A stretch of DNA of 64,000 bases from CAMDKS01 sp964402975 (GCA_964402975.1 CAYOEM010000001.1:1-64000); one strand, 5' to 3'; shown: positions 19,504-28,334, counted from the first letter of the stretch. Numbers and translations: made by a program. The notes: generated by a model not told the origin, from the sequence alone.

Positions 19504-22416
19504 TTACCAAGCGACGCCCAATCCGAGTCCCACTGAAAAGCGCTTCATCTGAGCGTGCAGATTTGCTTCCTCTTCCATCAAATGCACATCAATGGTTTCC
19601 GATTCCAGAAAAAAGTCGTAGTTTCGCTGCGACTGATTTCTACCTTCGGGACGCGGCGTATAGTAGCTGGCCGTAAAACGATTGTTTGCACGGTCAATCA
19701 ACAAAGATTGGTCAACGAACTCGTATAGATCCTTTACGGCACTGATCCGGTAACGCATCGTTTTTTTCGTGAATGTGATTCCACCCGTGATGCCTAGTCC
19801 AAGATTATGATCCGTGTGGTCTTCGAGAAGATAAGCGACTCCGTCTGAACGATTCGAAATATAGTAACGCAGGTCCATCACAGCAAGTCTCGCATAGAGA
19901 CCGGCATACAACTCCATGTTCGACGCCAATCCTTGGAAATAGAATCTTGTACCCAAATCTATGTTGGTAAACCTGAAGTACTCCAGAGGATCATCAGTTC
20001 TAGTCAAGAGTTCTGATTCCGAATTCGCTTTCACGAACGAAGAGTGGATGACACTTCCAAACCACTCCATGGTCTCATCTTCAGAGTAGGAAAACGCTAA
20101 CGTAGCTGTGGACTGCTTTTTCAGCATCGGTGACTTCGCAGAACTCAGAACGTTTCTCGCAACGTGTAGCGACATCGACTTACCTGGGATTCTCTCCCAA
20201 TCCCCTGTATTGCCAGACATGGATCGTTTCGCCTCAGCTAGACGTTTAGCTCGTTCAGCAGCTTCCTCAGCTAATGCAGCCACTGCCTCTTCTGCAGACT
20301 TCGCTGCCTGTGCAGCTTTCGCACTTCGTTCTGCCTCCATGGCAACTTTATTGGCAAACGCTTCAGCAGCTTTAGCGGCTGCAAGGGCCTCTGCGGCTTT
20401 CTTAGCTTTAGCAGCTTTTGCAGCCTCTGCTGCTCTGGCCGCTTCCGCTGCTTGAGCAGCACGAGCCGCCTCGGCCGCTTTTGCAGCTTCAGCAGCTTTT
20501 GCAGCCTGAGCAATACGAGCCGCTTCTTCAGCTTTTGCTTTTGCCGCTGCCCGAGCTAAACGCTCAGCTTCTGCAGCCTTGGCAGCCTCAGCAGCACGAG
20601 CGGCCTCAGCAGCCCGGGCAGCCTCGGCAGCAGCTGCAGCTTCGGCAGCTTTCGCAGCGGCGCTCAAATCTGCCGCTCTAGCTGCCTCTTCTGCTTGTGC
20701 CGCCTCTGCTGCCTTCGCATCCTTTAAAGCTTCTGTAGCTTCCGCTGCGCCACTGGTGGGCCTGAGACCCCCAGCTATTCTAGCTGATGCTTCATTCTTA
20801 CGCCGAATAGCTTCCGCATAGTCCGCCTCATATTTCGCCCTGAGAGCTTCGGCTTCCGCAGCTTCTTTCTGCGCGCGCGCCAATTCAGCAATTTTGGCAA
20901 CTCGAGCGGCATTTTCCGCCGCTGCAGCCTCTACGGCAGAATAGTAGCCTGCGACGGGTTTCGTCTCCCCAGATCCTGCTTCAACGAAATCAGGATTGGC
21001 GACAGTTCCGGCAACCGCACCTTGATCCACTGATGATCCCAGGACATCCAGCGCCGCCTTATCAGACGCAGCCATGGACTCTCCAACTGTCATAATTTTT
21101 GGGAGAATAATGGCATCTCCAGCGCTTAGAGATGTCCAGCCCGATCGTCCAGGGTTGAAGTTTTGAACCACATTTCTCCATCGCGCCCGGCTATAGAAGC
21201 TGAAGTCTTTAGAGGATGCCGGTACACCATTCGCTGCAAGTATTGTATCTAGACTTGCTCGATCACCGACCGTGTGAAGCCCAAGCGTCAGAACTCCCGT
21301 AGCAAAACTTGAGGGGCTTTTCAGGCATGCATCCTTTTTCGACGCTGAAAAACCTTGAGTAAAGCACCCAGCTGGGAGCGGAACTATTACATCAACCGGT
21401 CTCTTCTCTAAGGAGTCCTGCTTCGTAAGTAATGCGTCCACTAAATCATCCCAGGCTCGACCATCATACAGATCGGGACTATCAAAAGGAGACGGTACAT
21501 TTCCAACCCTAGAGATAATTTGTTTTAAGAATGGCCCTGCTTTTCGGTCTACTGATATCGTAGTGAAATAAATTTTTGATTTTGAGCCAAAAGATCCAAG
21601 ATCCTGATGGCCTGATAGCTGCGATGCCGGCGCCTCAGCCGATGCAGGACTTGGATTCGGCTGCCCAGAAATCACATTTGCTGCATCGTCCGTACGCATG
21701 CTGATAACATTTGACGCTGAGTTCTTCGAAGCCGAACTATCTGCGTTAGTTGGGACCGTAACATCAACAGAACCTTGGGATGCCAACGAGCTGACAACTT
21801 TCGGAAAAATCAGCACAGTTCCAGGACGAAGCATGCCGGATGTATCCAGCTTTGGATTCAAATTCTTAATGATACTAACCCATCGCTCTTGATTGTAAAC
21901 ACGGTTAACGCCGTCATTGGCCGGCACACCGCTAGATTCGATGACGTCTGCTAGAGTTTTAAACGATCGAACTTCTTGTAACCCCATTTCGACAAATCCA
22001 TCACCAAATGATGCCGGGTCTTTTAAACATGCGTCTTTTTTGCCTGCCGAAAGATTTCGATCAAAGCAAGCGGCAGGAAGCGGAATCATCACAGGAAACG
22101 GCTGAGTCGAGGATGAATCTTTCTTAGTCAAGAATACATCTACGAACTCATCCCATTGACGGCCATCGTATAGCTTAACGTCGTTATGAGGCGCTGGAAC
22201 GCTCGTTATCCTTGTTTTGATCTGACGAAGGAAGGGGCCAACATCACGATTGATTTGCCAAGTTACATAATAAACTTTGCTTGGATTTATTTTTTCAGCC
22301 ACACCTTGCTCAGGCGCACCTTCAGAAAAGATCGTCGTAGATCCCGTTAAAAACGCACAAGATACGACCAGCAGTCGCCGGACAAACTTGTTAAAATTTA
22401 GTTTAGTGCCACGCAT
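19504..22416 (-). CDS. Outer-membrane protein: duplicated LysM-like domain, TolA-like helix, beta-barrel
   Basis: 970 residues. Signal peptide ~1-31. Residues ~47-208 and ~280-440 are two copies of the same ~160-residue domain (shared GPFL+QI, LYDGR-x-WD, PLPA-x-CF, KKDACLK). Each ends in a LysM-like stretch (RW-x4-NLNP...LRPGT-x-LIFPK and RW-x4-NFNP...LSAGD-x-IILPK), which suggests peptidoglycan contact. Residues ~500-750 are a long Ala-rich charged helix of AAEAARAAEAAK type, like the periplasm-spanning domain of TolA. The last ~200 residues alternate as a beta-barrel and end GLGVAW, an aromatic C-terminus typical of BamA substrates. No known family is recognised for the whole. It sits immediately upstream of the giant lipoprotein gene and could anchor or assemble surface material; that role is inference. 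Confidence 0.8.
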   Translation of the reverse strand: MRGTKLNFNKFVRRLLVVSCAFLTGSTTIFSEGAPEQGVAEKINPSKVYYVTWQINRDVGPFLRQIKTRITSVPAPHNDVKLYDGRQWDEFVDVFLTKKDSSSTQPFPVMIPLPAACFDRNLSAGKKDACLKDPASFGDGFVEMGLQEVRSFKTLADVIESSGVPANDGVNRVYNQERWVSIIKNLNPKLDTSGMLRPGTVLIFPKVVSSLASQGSVDVTVPTNADSSASKNSASNVISMRTDDAANVISGQPNPSPASAEAPASQLSGHQDLGSFGSKSKIYFTTISVDRKAGPFLKQIISRVGNVPSPFDSPDLYDGRAWDDLVDALLTKQDSLEKRPVDVIVPLPAGCFTQGFSASKKDACLKSPSSFATGVLTLGLHTVGDRASLDTILAANGVPASSKDFSFYSRARWRNVVQNFNPGRSGWTSLSAGDAIILPKIMTVGESMAASDKAALDVLGSSVDQGAVAGTVANPDFVEAGSGETKPVAGYYSAVEAAAAENAARVAKIAELARAQKEAAEAEALRAKYEADYAEAIRRKNEASARIAGGLRPTSGAAEATEALKDAKAAEAAQAEEAARAADLSAAAKAAEAAAAAEAARAAEAARAAEAAKAAEAERLARAAAKAKAEEAARIAQAAKAAEAAKAAEAARAAQAAEAARAAEAAKAAKAKKAAEALAAAKAAEAFANKVAMEAERSAKAAQAAKSAEEAVAALAEEAAERAKRLAEAKRSMSGNTGDWERIPGKSMSLHVARNVLSSAKSPMLKKQSTATLAFSYSEDETMEWFGSVIHSSFVKANSESELLTRTDDPLEYFRFTNIDLGTRFYFQGLASNMELYAGLYARLAVMDLRYYISNRSDGVAYLLEDHTDHNLGLGITGGITFTKKTMRYRISAVKDLYEFVDQSLLIDRANNRFTASYYTPRPEGRNQSQRNYDFFLESETIDVHLMEEEANLHAQMKRFSVGLGLGVAW

Positions 22417-22844
22417 TTAAATCTCAGGTCACCGCACCAAAAATAAATTGAATTTATTCACTGATATCTTAATTATTATCGATGTAGGCCATGGCAATCA
22501 AGGCAGACAGGGCCTTTGCAAAGAGCGACTAAATCAGAATTTTGCCGGGTATTCCGCTTCGTTAAGATGCGTTTTTGTCATATCGTCAATTTTAATTTGT
22601 ATGTTTATACGATCCGAAATCTCTACGCGCGGATAAGCCGCGTCTTAAATGACATCGCCTCAAGTGTCGAAGATGTTGCCTGAATCAAATGAAGTGTCGT
22701 TAGTTCCCAAATTTTTGATTTTTAAAAGTCCCAATTTTTTTTGGTAAAAACAAAAATACCGTCAAAAATCGCAAAAAAACCGCGCTTGGCTTTCGGAGCT
22801 AGCGCGGCGTTGATTTTGTCCGGAACTTTTAGATTATTTTAATT
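22417..22844. promoter_or_regulatory. Regulatory gap upstream of the barrel-protein gene, with a 17-bp palindrome
   Basis: No gene is seen in these 428 bp. Positions 22442-22458 are a perfect palindrome (aataaattgaatttatt, 8-bp arms around one base), 26-42 bp before the minus-strand ATG at 22416. It could be an operator or an mRNA hairpin in the leader. A GC-rich imperfect inverted repeat lies near 22627-22646. The right end holds the terminator of the FKBP gene. No convincing -35/-10 pair was identified by eye. Confidence 0.45.
22773..22807 (-). terminator. Rho-independent terminator of the FKBP gene
   Basis: On the minus strand a CCGCGCT...AGCGCGG stem (plus-strand 22801-22807 with 22780-22786) is followed by seven T. 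It lies 38 bp after the FKBP stop codon. Confidence 0.8.
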
Positions 22845-23309
22845 TTATTCCACACTAAGTAATTCAACTTCAAATATTAGATTAGAATTAGGAGGAATCG
22901 TCTTGCCCACACCCTGACTTCCATAGCCGAGATGTGACGGGATTTTTAGACGTCGGCGTTCGCCAACCTTCATTCCCTCAACACCTTTATCCCAACCAAC
23001 AATGACTTGACCCGCTCCTAGCACGAACGTGAAAGGCGTCTTGCGCTTTTCACTTGAATCAAATTCTGTTCCATTTTCAAGCTTGCCAACATAATGGACG
23101 GTGACTTTTTTTCCTTTTTGAGCAATAGCGCCCGATCCCGGCTTTAGGGTTTCAATTTTTAAATCAGAAGTGTCTATGACAGGCGTGCCGGCAACTTGCC
23201 CGGTGGCCACCTTGGCCTCACCATCTCCCCCGCTTTTACTCGAACATTTTGTACAGCTTGTTGTGCACATGACTGAAATCAGCGCCAAACTTAGCAACGT
23301 TTTGATCAT
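22845..23309 (-). CDS. FKBP-type peptidyl-prolyl isomerase, lipoprotein
   Basis: 154 residues. A hydrophobic N-terminus is followed by Cys15 and Cys19 (MCTTSC), so this is probably a lipoprotein; the lipidated Cys is uncertain because neither fits the lipobox perfectly. Residues ~50-154 are a single FKBP12-like domain: VTVHYVGKLENGTEFDSS, GAGQVIVGWDKGVEGMKVGE, HLGYG and IPPNSNLIFEVELL carry the usual aromatic pocket (Tyr, Phe, Val-Ile, Trp, Tyr, Phe) and Asp. It would catalyse cis-trans isomerisation of prolyl bonds during folding in the periplasm. It is transcribed divergently from the crotonase gene and has its own terminator. Confidence 0.93.
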   Translation of the reverse strand: MIKTLLSLALISVMCTTSCTKCSSKSGGDGEAKVATGQVAGTPVIDTSDLKIETLKPGSGAIAQKGKKVTVHYVGKLENGTEFDSSEKRKTPFTFVLGAGQVIVGWDKGVEGMKVGERRRLKIPSHLGYGSQGVGKTIPPNSNLIFEVELLSVE

Positions 23310-23428
23310 AGCTATGAAACTCCATCGTTTAGGTAAACTTAAGTTTCATAATACCAGATCTCTGTAAAAACCCCCCAGCCCAATTGAAAAATTTTGTGTT
23401 CACTATTGAAAGAATGTGTGGAACACTG

Positions 23429-24226
23429 ATGTTCATGACCGTAAAAGTAAGCAATCACTCCATCGATAATGTCTTCTGGCAAAACTGGCACATAAGTAGA
23501 CCTGATAGACTCAATGCCATTGGCACAACGGTGGCCAGGGAACTCGCCGAGACCATGGAGATGACCCGCAAGAGTCTTGAGCCTGACATCAGGGCCATAG
23601 TCATCACCGCGGAGACGGTCATTAAATCAAACAATGCGATATGGATTGCCGGCGGAGACCTCTCGGAACTTTCGCAATTGCGTCAGAAACCTGAGGGTCG
23701 AGACTATGCCCGAACCATGAGGCGCTTTTGTGAAGGCTTGGAGACCTTACCCCTACCAGTCATCACCGTGGTCGACGGCGCAGCAATCGGCGGGGGTGCC
23801 GAGTTGGCACTAGCCGGGGACGTTAGATTTGCCACTGTACGCAGCGTTTTTGAATTTAAACAATTAAAGATGGGACTTGCCACGGGCTACGGTTGCGCCT
23901 CCAGACTGGTAGAGCTTCTCGGCAAGTCTAAAGCCCAATCACTTCTATACTTTTCCGAGTCCGTAGATGCTGAGTCGGCCCACAGAGACGGTTTAATACA
24001 TCGTTTAATTTCATCGGCATCGCACGATGACATCTCCAAAGCCATCACTCATTTAATTCAACTTGAACCTGCGGCCGTCTCTGCTCAAAAGAAAATGCTT
24101 CGCTTGGCCTCGACACAACCGTCAGCAAACCGAAGTTGGGCTGACGAAATTTTTGAGTCTATATGGATGAATGATAAACATTCAGAAAATCTAGCCGCAT
24201 TTAAGGCTAGGTCAGGGAACTCTTAG
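23429..24226 (+). CDS. Enoyl-CoA hydratase/isomerase (crotonase) family protein
   Basis: 265 residues from ATG 23429, chosen because GGAAC lies six bases before it; the frame stays open back to a TTG at 23384, and ATGs at 23414 and 23435 are alternatives. Crotonase signatures are present: RPDRLNAI near the N-terminus, WIAGGDLSEL (first oxyanion-hole strand) and GAAIGGGAELALAGDVRFA (second oxyanion-hole helix). The family acts on acyl-CoA thioesters (hydration, isomerisation, hydrolysis). The residues that would set the reaction, often two acidic residues, are not clear here, so the substrate is unknown. Its 3' end overlaps the convergent Rieske oxygenase gene by 20 bp. Confidence 0.88.
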   Translation: MFMTVKVSNHSIDNVFWQNWHISRPDRLNAIGTTVARELAETMEMTRKSLEPDIRAIVITAETVIKSNNAIWIAGGDLSELSQLRQKPEGRDYARTMRRFCEGLETLPLPVITVVDGAAIGGGAELALAGDVRFATVRSVFEFKQLKMGLATGYGCASRLVELLGKSKAQSLLYFSESVDAESAHRDGLIHRLISSASHDDISKAITHLIQLEPAAVSAQKKMLRLASTQPSANRSWADEIFESIWMNDKHSENLAAFKARSGNS

Positions 24227-25325
24227 ATTGCATGATATTAAAGTAAGCGGCCCTGAGATTGTTTTGAAAGGCCCAAACTCCAGACTCCTCGTCGACACAA
24301 ATACGCCCTTTATTGTAGCTGCCGCTCTTAAGGCCTATTTGCACTCGCTCGCATATCTCAATGTCTTCTTTCTGCACCAAGTCAGAAAGCTCGATATCAT
24401 CACGAACCCTGTCCGCTAATTTTGCCGGGTCTTTCTCATCGAGATAAAGATCAAAAACCGTCAGGCATCGATCAGCATCAATCGGCAAGATGCTATTAAC
24501 CTGAACTCGGCCAGGCATGATATTGAGCATCAGGTTCGGAAAAACCTGATAGTAATAAGCGGCCCCACCGGTGTGATAGGGATTATCATCACCCGCGAGC
24601 GGCCCGTACTGTAGCACTTTATTGCCGTCGATCGAGGTTTTGTAGCCTTTGACATCAAGTATTCTGGCTAATTTCGGGTGAACACTATGGATGTGATAAC
24701 CTTCCATGTAGTTATCAACGTATACTTTCCAATTCGACTTAACTTCATAAACGACGCGCTTTTGAAATCGCATTTCCGTCATATCAATCGGATGAATTGT
24801 TTCAGCAATGCCAGACAGATGCTCACTAAGCGGCGGAGCTTGGCCCGATAAATTTACAAACAGAAATCCAGCGTAGTTCTCAATACGGTATCTGGGTAGC
24901 GAGCAAGAGGACGGGTCGAAATGACGGGCGCCATCGAATTTTGGCGCCCCAACTAACTTACCGTCAAGATTGTAAGTCCATGCATGATAAGCACAACGCA
25001 GGACCCTGGATGATCCAGAGTGCGTGGCTAAGGGACCACCTCGATGCCTACAGACATTGGCAAAGCAGATAATCTCATCAGACAAGTTTCTAACAACGAT
25101 CAACGGTCTACCGATGAGTTGATCGACTAAATAATCGCCACGCTTGGAAATCTGACTTTCATGACCCACGTACAACCATGACGATGCCAGAAGGCATTCA
25201 CGGTCGAGCTCGTTCATTTCAGGAGACGTGAACCAGCGGGCCGGGATTGTCTCAGACATTTCAATCGGACGGATTTCCATGTCTTTCAGGTCCTGGTCAG
25301 ACCACCGATAGCTCATAAGCGACAC
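24207..25325 (-). CDS. Rieske 2Fe-2S ring-hydroxylating oxygenase, alpha subunit
   Basis: 372 residues from GTG 25325; an ATG four codons in (25316) is an alternative, and AGAGG upstream suits either. The Rieske centre is C92-x-H94...C111-x2-H114. The catalytic domain carries E208-x2-H211-x4-H216 (NYMEGYHIHSVH), two histidine ligands of the mononuclear iron. Length and motifs fit the group that includes choline monooxygenase and aromatic ring hydroxylases. It would hydroxylate or demethylate a small substrate using electrons from a reductase. No reductase or ferredoxin gene lies nearby, so the partner is encoded elsewhere. Substrate not deducible. Confidence 0.9.
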   Translation of the reverse strand: MSLMSYRWSDQDLKDMEIRPIEMSETIPARWFTSPEMNELDRECLLASSWLYVGHESQISKRGDYLVDQLIGRPLIVVRNLSDEIICFANVCRHRGGPLATHSGSSRVLRCAYHAWTYNLDGKLVGAPKFDGARHFDPSSCSLPRYRIENYAGFLFVNLSGQAPPLSEHLSGIAETIHPIDMTEMRFQKRVVYEVKSNWKVYVDNYMEGYHIHSVHPKLARILDVKGYKTSIDGNKVLQYGPLAGDDNPYHTGGAAYYYQVFPNLMLNIMPGRVQVNSILPIDADRCLTVFDLYLDEKDPAKLADRVRDDIELSDLVQKEDIEICERVQIGLKSGSYNKGRICVDEESGVWAFQNNLRAAYFNIMQSKSSLT

Positions 25326-25517
25326 TGCCTCTTTCTATTTCAGTCCGAATCAACGGAAGATAGCCTAAGTCATCCTGCAACACTCTAATAGTGGCGGGTT
25401 TTATCACATGTAGCCGTTTTGGGGCGACTAAAACTCAGATCGAGACAAAGTCCAACTGGCCAGACGGTCAAAAACTCTTTTCAATCTCGCGTCTTATAAT
25501 TTTTAAATATTTTTAAA

Positions 25518-25545
25518 TTGATTTATTAAATTAATAGTTTATGCT
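25518..25545 (+). promoter_or_regulatory. Possible sigma-70 promoter before the papain-like protease gene
   Basis: TTGATT at 25518-25523 and TATGCT at 25540-25545, 16 bp apart, in a strongly AT-rich stretch. It lies ~195 bp before the ATG at 25740. The rest of the 25326-25739 gap shows no gene I can support. Confidence 0.35.
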
Positions 25546-25739
25546 TAGTATTAAAGGGGATTCTATACCCCCTATTAACAAAGAATCATCAGGAGACAAA
25601 ATTCGATAAGTTAAACTTATAAAAGACTTTAGTTAGTCCATATCACTTGTTCACGGAATCGTGCGGAGGGCTATCGCCGACCGGAACATCGCTGAATGCC
25701 GTGGCTGTAGATTGTTGTTGCTGAAGAAGGGACTCTCTT

Positions 25740-26927
25740 ATGAACACATTAAAGTTACCCGTACGGGCGCAGTTATTCCACTCGTTTGCTTTCACCACAC
25801 CACTGCTGGCGTTAGCACTGTCTATCGCTTCCTGTCAGAACGAAGCGTCGCTCAACCCGTCGTCGTCAACGACGTCGGTGGAGATTCCACAAACGCCGGT
25901 GAAAAACCAGTACGCGATTGGTTTTTGCTGGTCTTACGCAACTTTGGCTCTCATTGAGTCTAACCACAAATTAGACACAGGTAACGATATAGACCTCAGC
26001 GAGGAAGCTCTGGGCTACATGCGCATGCGCTACGAGATGGCTGCGGTCGCAAAAAAATACCGGGAAGCATCAATACCGGCCAGTGAAGTGCGAAAATGGC
26101 TAGAGGATAAAAGTTTAGAGGGCTGGTTCGTTCGAAGCAGCGAAGCGTCTCCGGTCGACGATGCCATGGAGCTCATAGATCGATACGGCCTAGTCCCTGA
26201 GAGTGCGTGGAGCCTGAAATTTAAATCTCGCACTGAGGTCAGCGAACTTAAACGCGCCATGATAGAACCCTATATCGAATTTTTGAATAGTGATGAGCCC
26301 ATATCAAACGTGGCGCTCGACAAGGTCATGACCGTCGATGGTGCATTTACCAAAGCTCCTCCGTCCAAATTTATGTTTGAGGGGAGGTATTATACCCCGC
26401 AAGAATTCGCCAGAAATTATCTAAAATTCCAAAGTAAGGACTACAAACTTTTACAGGCTAAGACGGCAGCCGATAGCCGTGGCATTATTCAAGCAACTAA
26501 AAAAGCCATGGCGGCTGGTTTTAGCGTGCCGGTTAGTTTTGGCGTGTCCATGAAAAATCTTAAGAATGGTTTTTTTAGCGCCAAGGATTTCGAGATCCGT
26601 GAGCTGGACACTAATCCAGAAGTTATACCAGACATCATCTCTTTAAATGGTAATCACGCCGTTATTGCCACGGACTTCGTCAATCGTGGCGGATCAGAGG
26701 GAGAAATGCCCAAATCAGTCCTACAGCGAGAAGTTTCAAAATCCGCTGAAGAACTTCAATACCTGAAGTTGAAAAACAGCTGGGGCGCTAGTTCGTCAAC
26801 AACCGAATATGGCCTCGACGTGAGCGCATCGTCCGACGGGTTTTACCGAATGGAATACGCATATATCAAAGCTGTTTCAGCCAAGGGAAAATTCGCTGTG
26901 GTTGTACCCAAAAGATTTGCCCCTTAG
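25740..26927 (+). CDS. Papain-like (C1A) cysteine protease, lipoprotein
   Basis: 395 residues from ATG 25740, preceded by AAGGGA eight bases upstream. Residues 1-32 form a lipoprotein signal (SIASC, Cys32). The papain signature follows: Q57 (oxyanion hole) and C63-W64 in NQYAIGFCWSYATLALIES, H306 in GNHAVIATDF and N346 in LKNSWG. All four catalytic positions are kept. There is no obvious pro-domain: the catalytic Cys is only 31 residues from the lipid anchor, and ~240 residues separate Cys from His, longer than in papain (~134), so an insertion is present. It probably degrades proteins outside the inner membrane. Its 3' end overlaps the convergent nuclease gene by 62 bp. Confidence 0.88.
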   Translation: MNTLKLPVRAQLFHSFAFTTPLLALALSIASCQNEASLNPSSSTTSVEIPQTPVKNQYAIGFCWSYATLALIESNHKLDTGNDIDLSEEALGYMRMRYEMAAVAKKYREASIPASEVRKWLEDKSLEGWFVRSSEASPVDDAMELIDRYGLVPESAWSLKFKSRTEVSELKRAMIEPYIEFLNSDEPISNVALDKVMTVDGAFTKAPPSKFMFEGRYYTPQEFARNYLKFQSKDYKLLQAKTAADSRGIIQATKKAMAAGFSVPVSFGVSMKNLKNGFFSAKDFEIRELDTNPEVIPDIISLNGNHAVIATDFVNRGGSEGEMPKSVLQREVSKSAEELQYLKLKNSWGASSSTTEYGLDVSASSDGFYRMEYAYIKAVSAKGKFAVVVPKRFAP

Positions 26928-27873
26928 ACCCTGACCAGGACATCAACATCTGATTATCCTCTGCGATCAATTCATCAACTTCTCCTGGAGTCATTTGATG
27001 AATTGATCGTAAGAATTCAAAGGAAATGCCACTCGACGACTCAATAGCGGTGATGTCTTCCAGGTAGGGACGCCAGATCGCCTGCACGTTGGTTTCCTCG
27101 AGTTTACCCGCCTTCCCTGCGTCAATGCACGCTTGCCGATAATCTGTTACCGGATTTGTGCCACGACTAGTTATATTAGGAAGATTGATCACCATAAACC
27201 CAGACGGAGAAGCGAGTCCGCTACGAGTCTCTCCCTGCGTAAAAACGACAATCTTGAAGTTTGACTTTGGCACTTTAATATCTTGATTGGGACCAATGGA
27301 TTGGCTTTCTGCATCATAAATTGAGCCTGTGATCAAATATGCGCGCGCTCCTTGGGATAAAATCCTGCGGCGAATAAAGCGTTCAAGACTCACCCATAGT
27401 CTACGATTTAAAAAAGCCGACTGAGGCGTAACATTACTCATAAAAAAAGTAGACTGATTATCAACATCAGATGCTGTGCGATCAGCACTCGGGACTTGAT
27501 GTCCCCGGTCAATACATGTGCCTCGATAGTCATTCGGTGAAACTGACTTAAGATTCTGATCGCGAAGCACCACGTCTAACTCTTTATCGAGGTGAAACGT
27601 ATTCGATCTCGATGCGTCACCTAAACTTTCGGGCCTCAGAGCCCAGGAAACCCACTCAGGCGACCTGGTTTCGACATTCCAGCTGATGACATATTGCGAC
27701 CGACTAATAATGATTGGGATTCGTCCGAAGTCGGTGGGCCGACCCAAAATAACATTTGAATTTTCACTTAACGGCACATCACCTATTATTATTTCGGCAA
27801 ATGATTTTTCGGAAAAAAAAGAAATGTCTGCGAGGGACAAATAAATAAGAGGGATGAAATGACGAAGCCGCAA
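26866..27873 (-). CDS. Exported DNA/RNA non-specific endonuclease
   Basis: 335 residues. The start is TTG 27873, supported by a strong AGAGGAG seven bases upstream (plus-strand 27881-27887) and by the signal peptide that follows (cleavage near FA-26). It belongs to the beta-beta-alpha-metal NUC family (EndoG / Serratia nuclease): D122-R-G-H125 supplies the catalytic His, and SNVTPQSAFLNRRLW gives the metal-binding Asn156. The family cuts single- and double-stranded DNA and RNA. Being exported, it would act in the periplasm or outside the cell. It converges on the papain-like protease gene. Confidence 0.9.
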   Translation of the reverse strand: MRLRHFIPLIYLSLADISFFSEKSFAEIIIGDVPLSENSNVILGRPTDFGRIPIIISRSQYVISWNVETRSPEWVSWALRPESLGDASRSNTFHLDKELDVVLRDQNLKSVSPNDYRGTCIDRGHQVPSADRTASDVDNQSTFFMSNVTPQSAFLNRRLWVSLERFIRRRILSQGARAYLITGSIYDAESQSIGPNQDIKVPKSNFKIVVFTQGETRSGLASPSGFMVINLPNITSRGTNPVTDYRQACIDAGKAGKLEETNVQAIWRPYLEDITAIESSSGISFEFLRSIHQMTPGEVDELIAEDNQMLMSWSGSKGQIFWVQPQRIFPWLKQL

Positions 27874-27983
27874 AACCGTACTCCTCTGACCAAGGCGCTA
27901 GATAAGATGCAGATTCAAATTATTTTTTTTTGTTTTGCAAAGTCTCTTTCGTTATGATCAAGCCTAGATGACTTAAAGTAAAG

Positions 27984-28017
27984 AAAAAACCAGCCCACAA
28001 GTGGACTGGTTTTTTTT
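27984..28017. terminator. Bidirectional terminator
   Basis: Stem accagcccac / gtggactggt (27989-27998 with 28001-28010, one mismatch) flanked by an A run on the left and seven T on the right, so it can work in both directions. It lies just after the stop of the small exported protein gene at 28041 (minus strand). Confidence 0.8.
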
Positions 28018-28040
28018 CAAAAAAAGACGGCTCCGCTTTA

Positions 28041-28334
28041 TCAGTTCTTAACGGAGATCTCTCCTGAGCGATTTAGATAAACCTCAACGCTACATTCATA
28101 CTCTCTATCTCCCGGATAGAAGCTTGTGCGCGTGCAAACAACGTTACCAGATCGTTTAACTAAGACTTTACCGCCTTGCTCGGCGACTGCAGCAACGTCA
28201 AGAAATTCATAAAGCTTGTATGATTCTTGCGAATTCAAGACGGTCTTGATTTGCACATCGTCGTTGTCACCGGCAGCGGCTGCCGTGGCGAACATCAGGG
28301 TTATGAGACTTAAAAGTTTGCCTTTCATTTGCAC
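28041..28334 (-). CDS. Small exported protein of unknown function
   Basis: 97 residues. Signal peptide 1-21 (MQMKGKLLSLITLMFATAAAA). The mature part (~76 residues) is mostly predicted beta and has two cysteines (VVCTRTSF and EYECSVEV), which could form a disulfide in the periplasm. TAGGAG lies ten bases before the first ATG. No family recognised. It is flanked by its own terminator, so it is probably a single-gene transcript. Confidence 0.75.
   Translation of the reverse strand: MQMKGKLLSLITLMFATAAAAGDNDDVQIKTVLNSQESYKLYEFLDVAAVAEQGGKVLVKRSGNVVCTRTSFYPGDREYECSVEVYLNRSGEISVKN

Noticed and set aside
20200..20800. Frameshift or assembly error in the Ala-rich region
   Set aside because: The minus-strand frame stays open from signal peptide to a proper barrel C-terminus, so the low-complexity run is genuine coding sequence.
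20108..20821. Ala/Ser- and Leu/Gln-rich open frames opposite the barrel protein's helix
   Set aside because: Low-complexity products of the Ala-rich coding strand; no ribosome-binding site or family resemblance.
25661..25957. 98-codon frame overlapping the start of the papain-like protease gene
   Set aside because: Its reading frame conflicts with a gene that has a signal peptide, catalytic residues and a good ribosome-binding site, and its product has no recognisable features.
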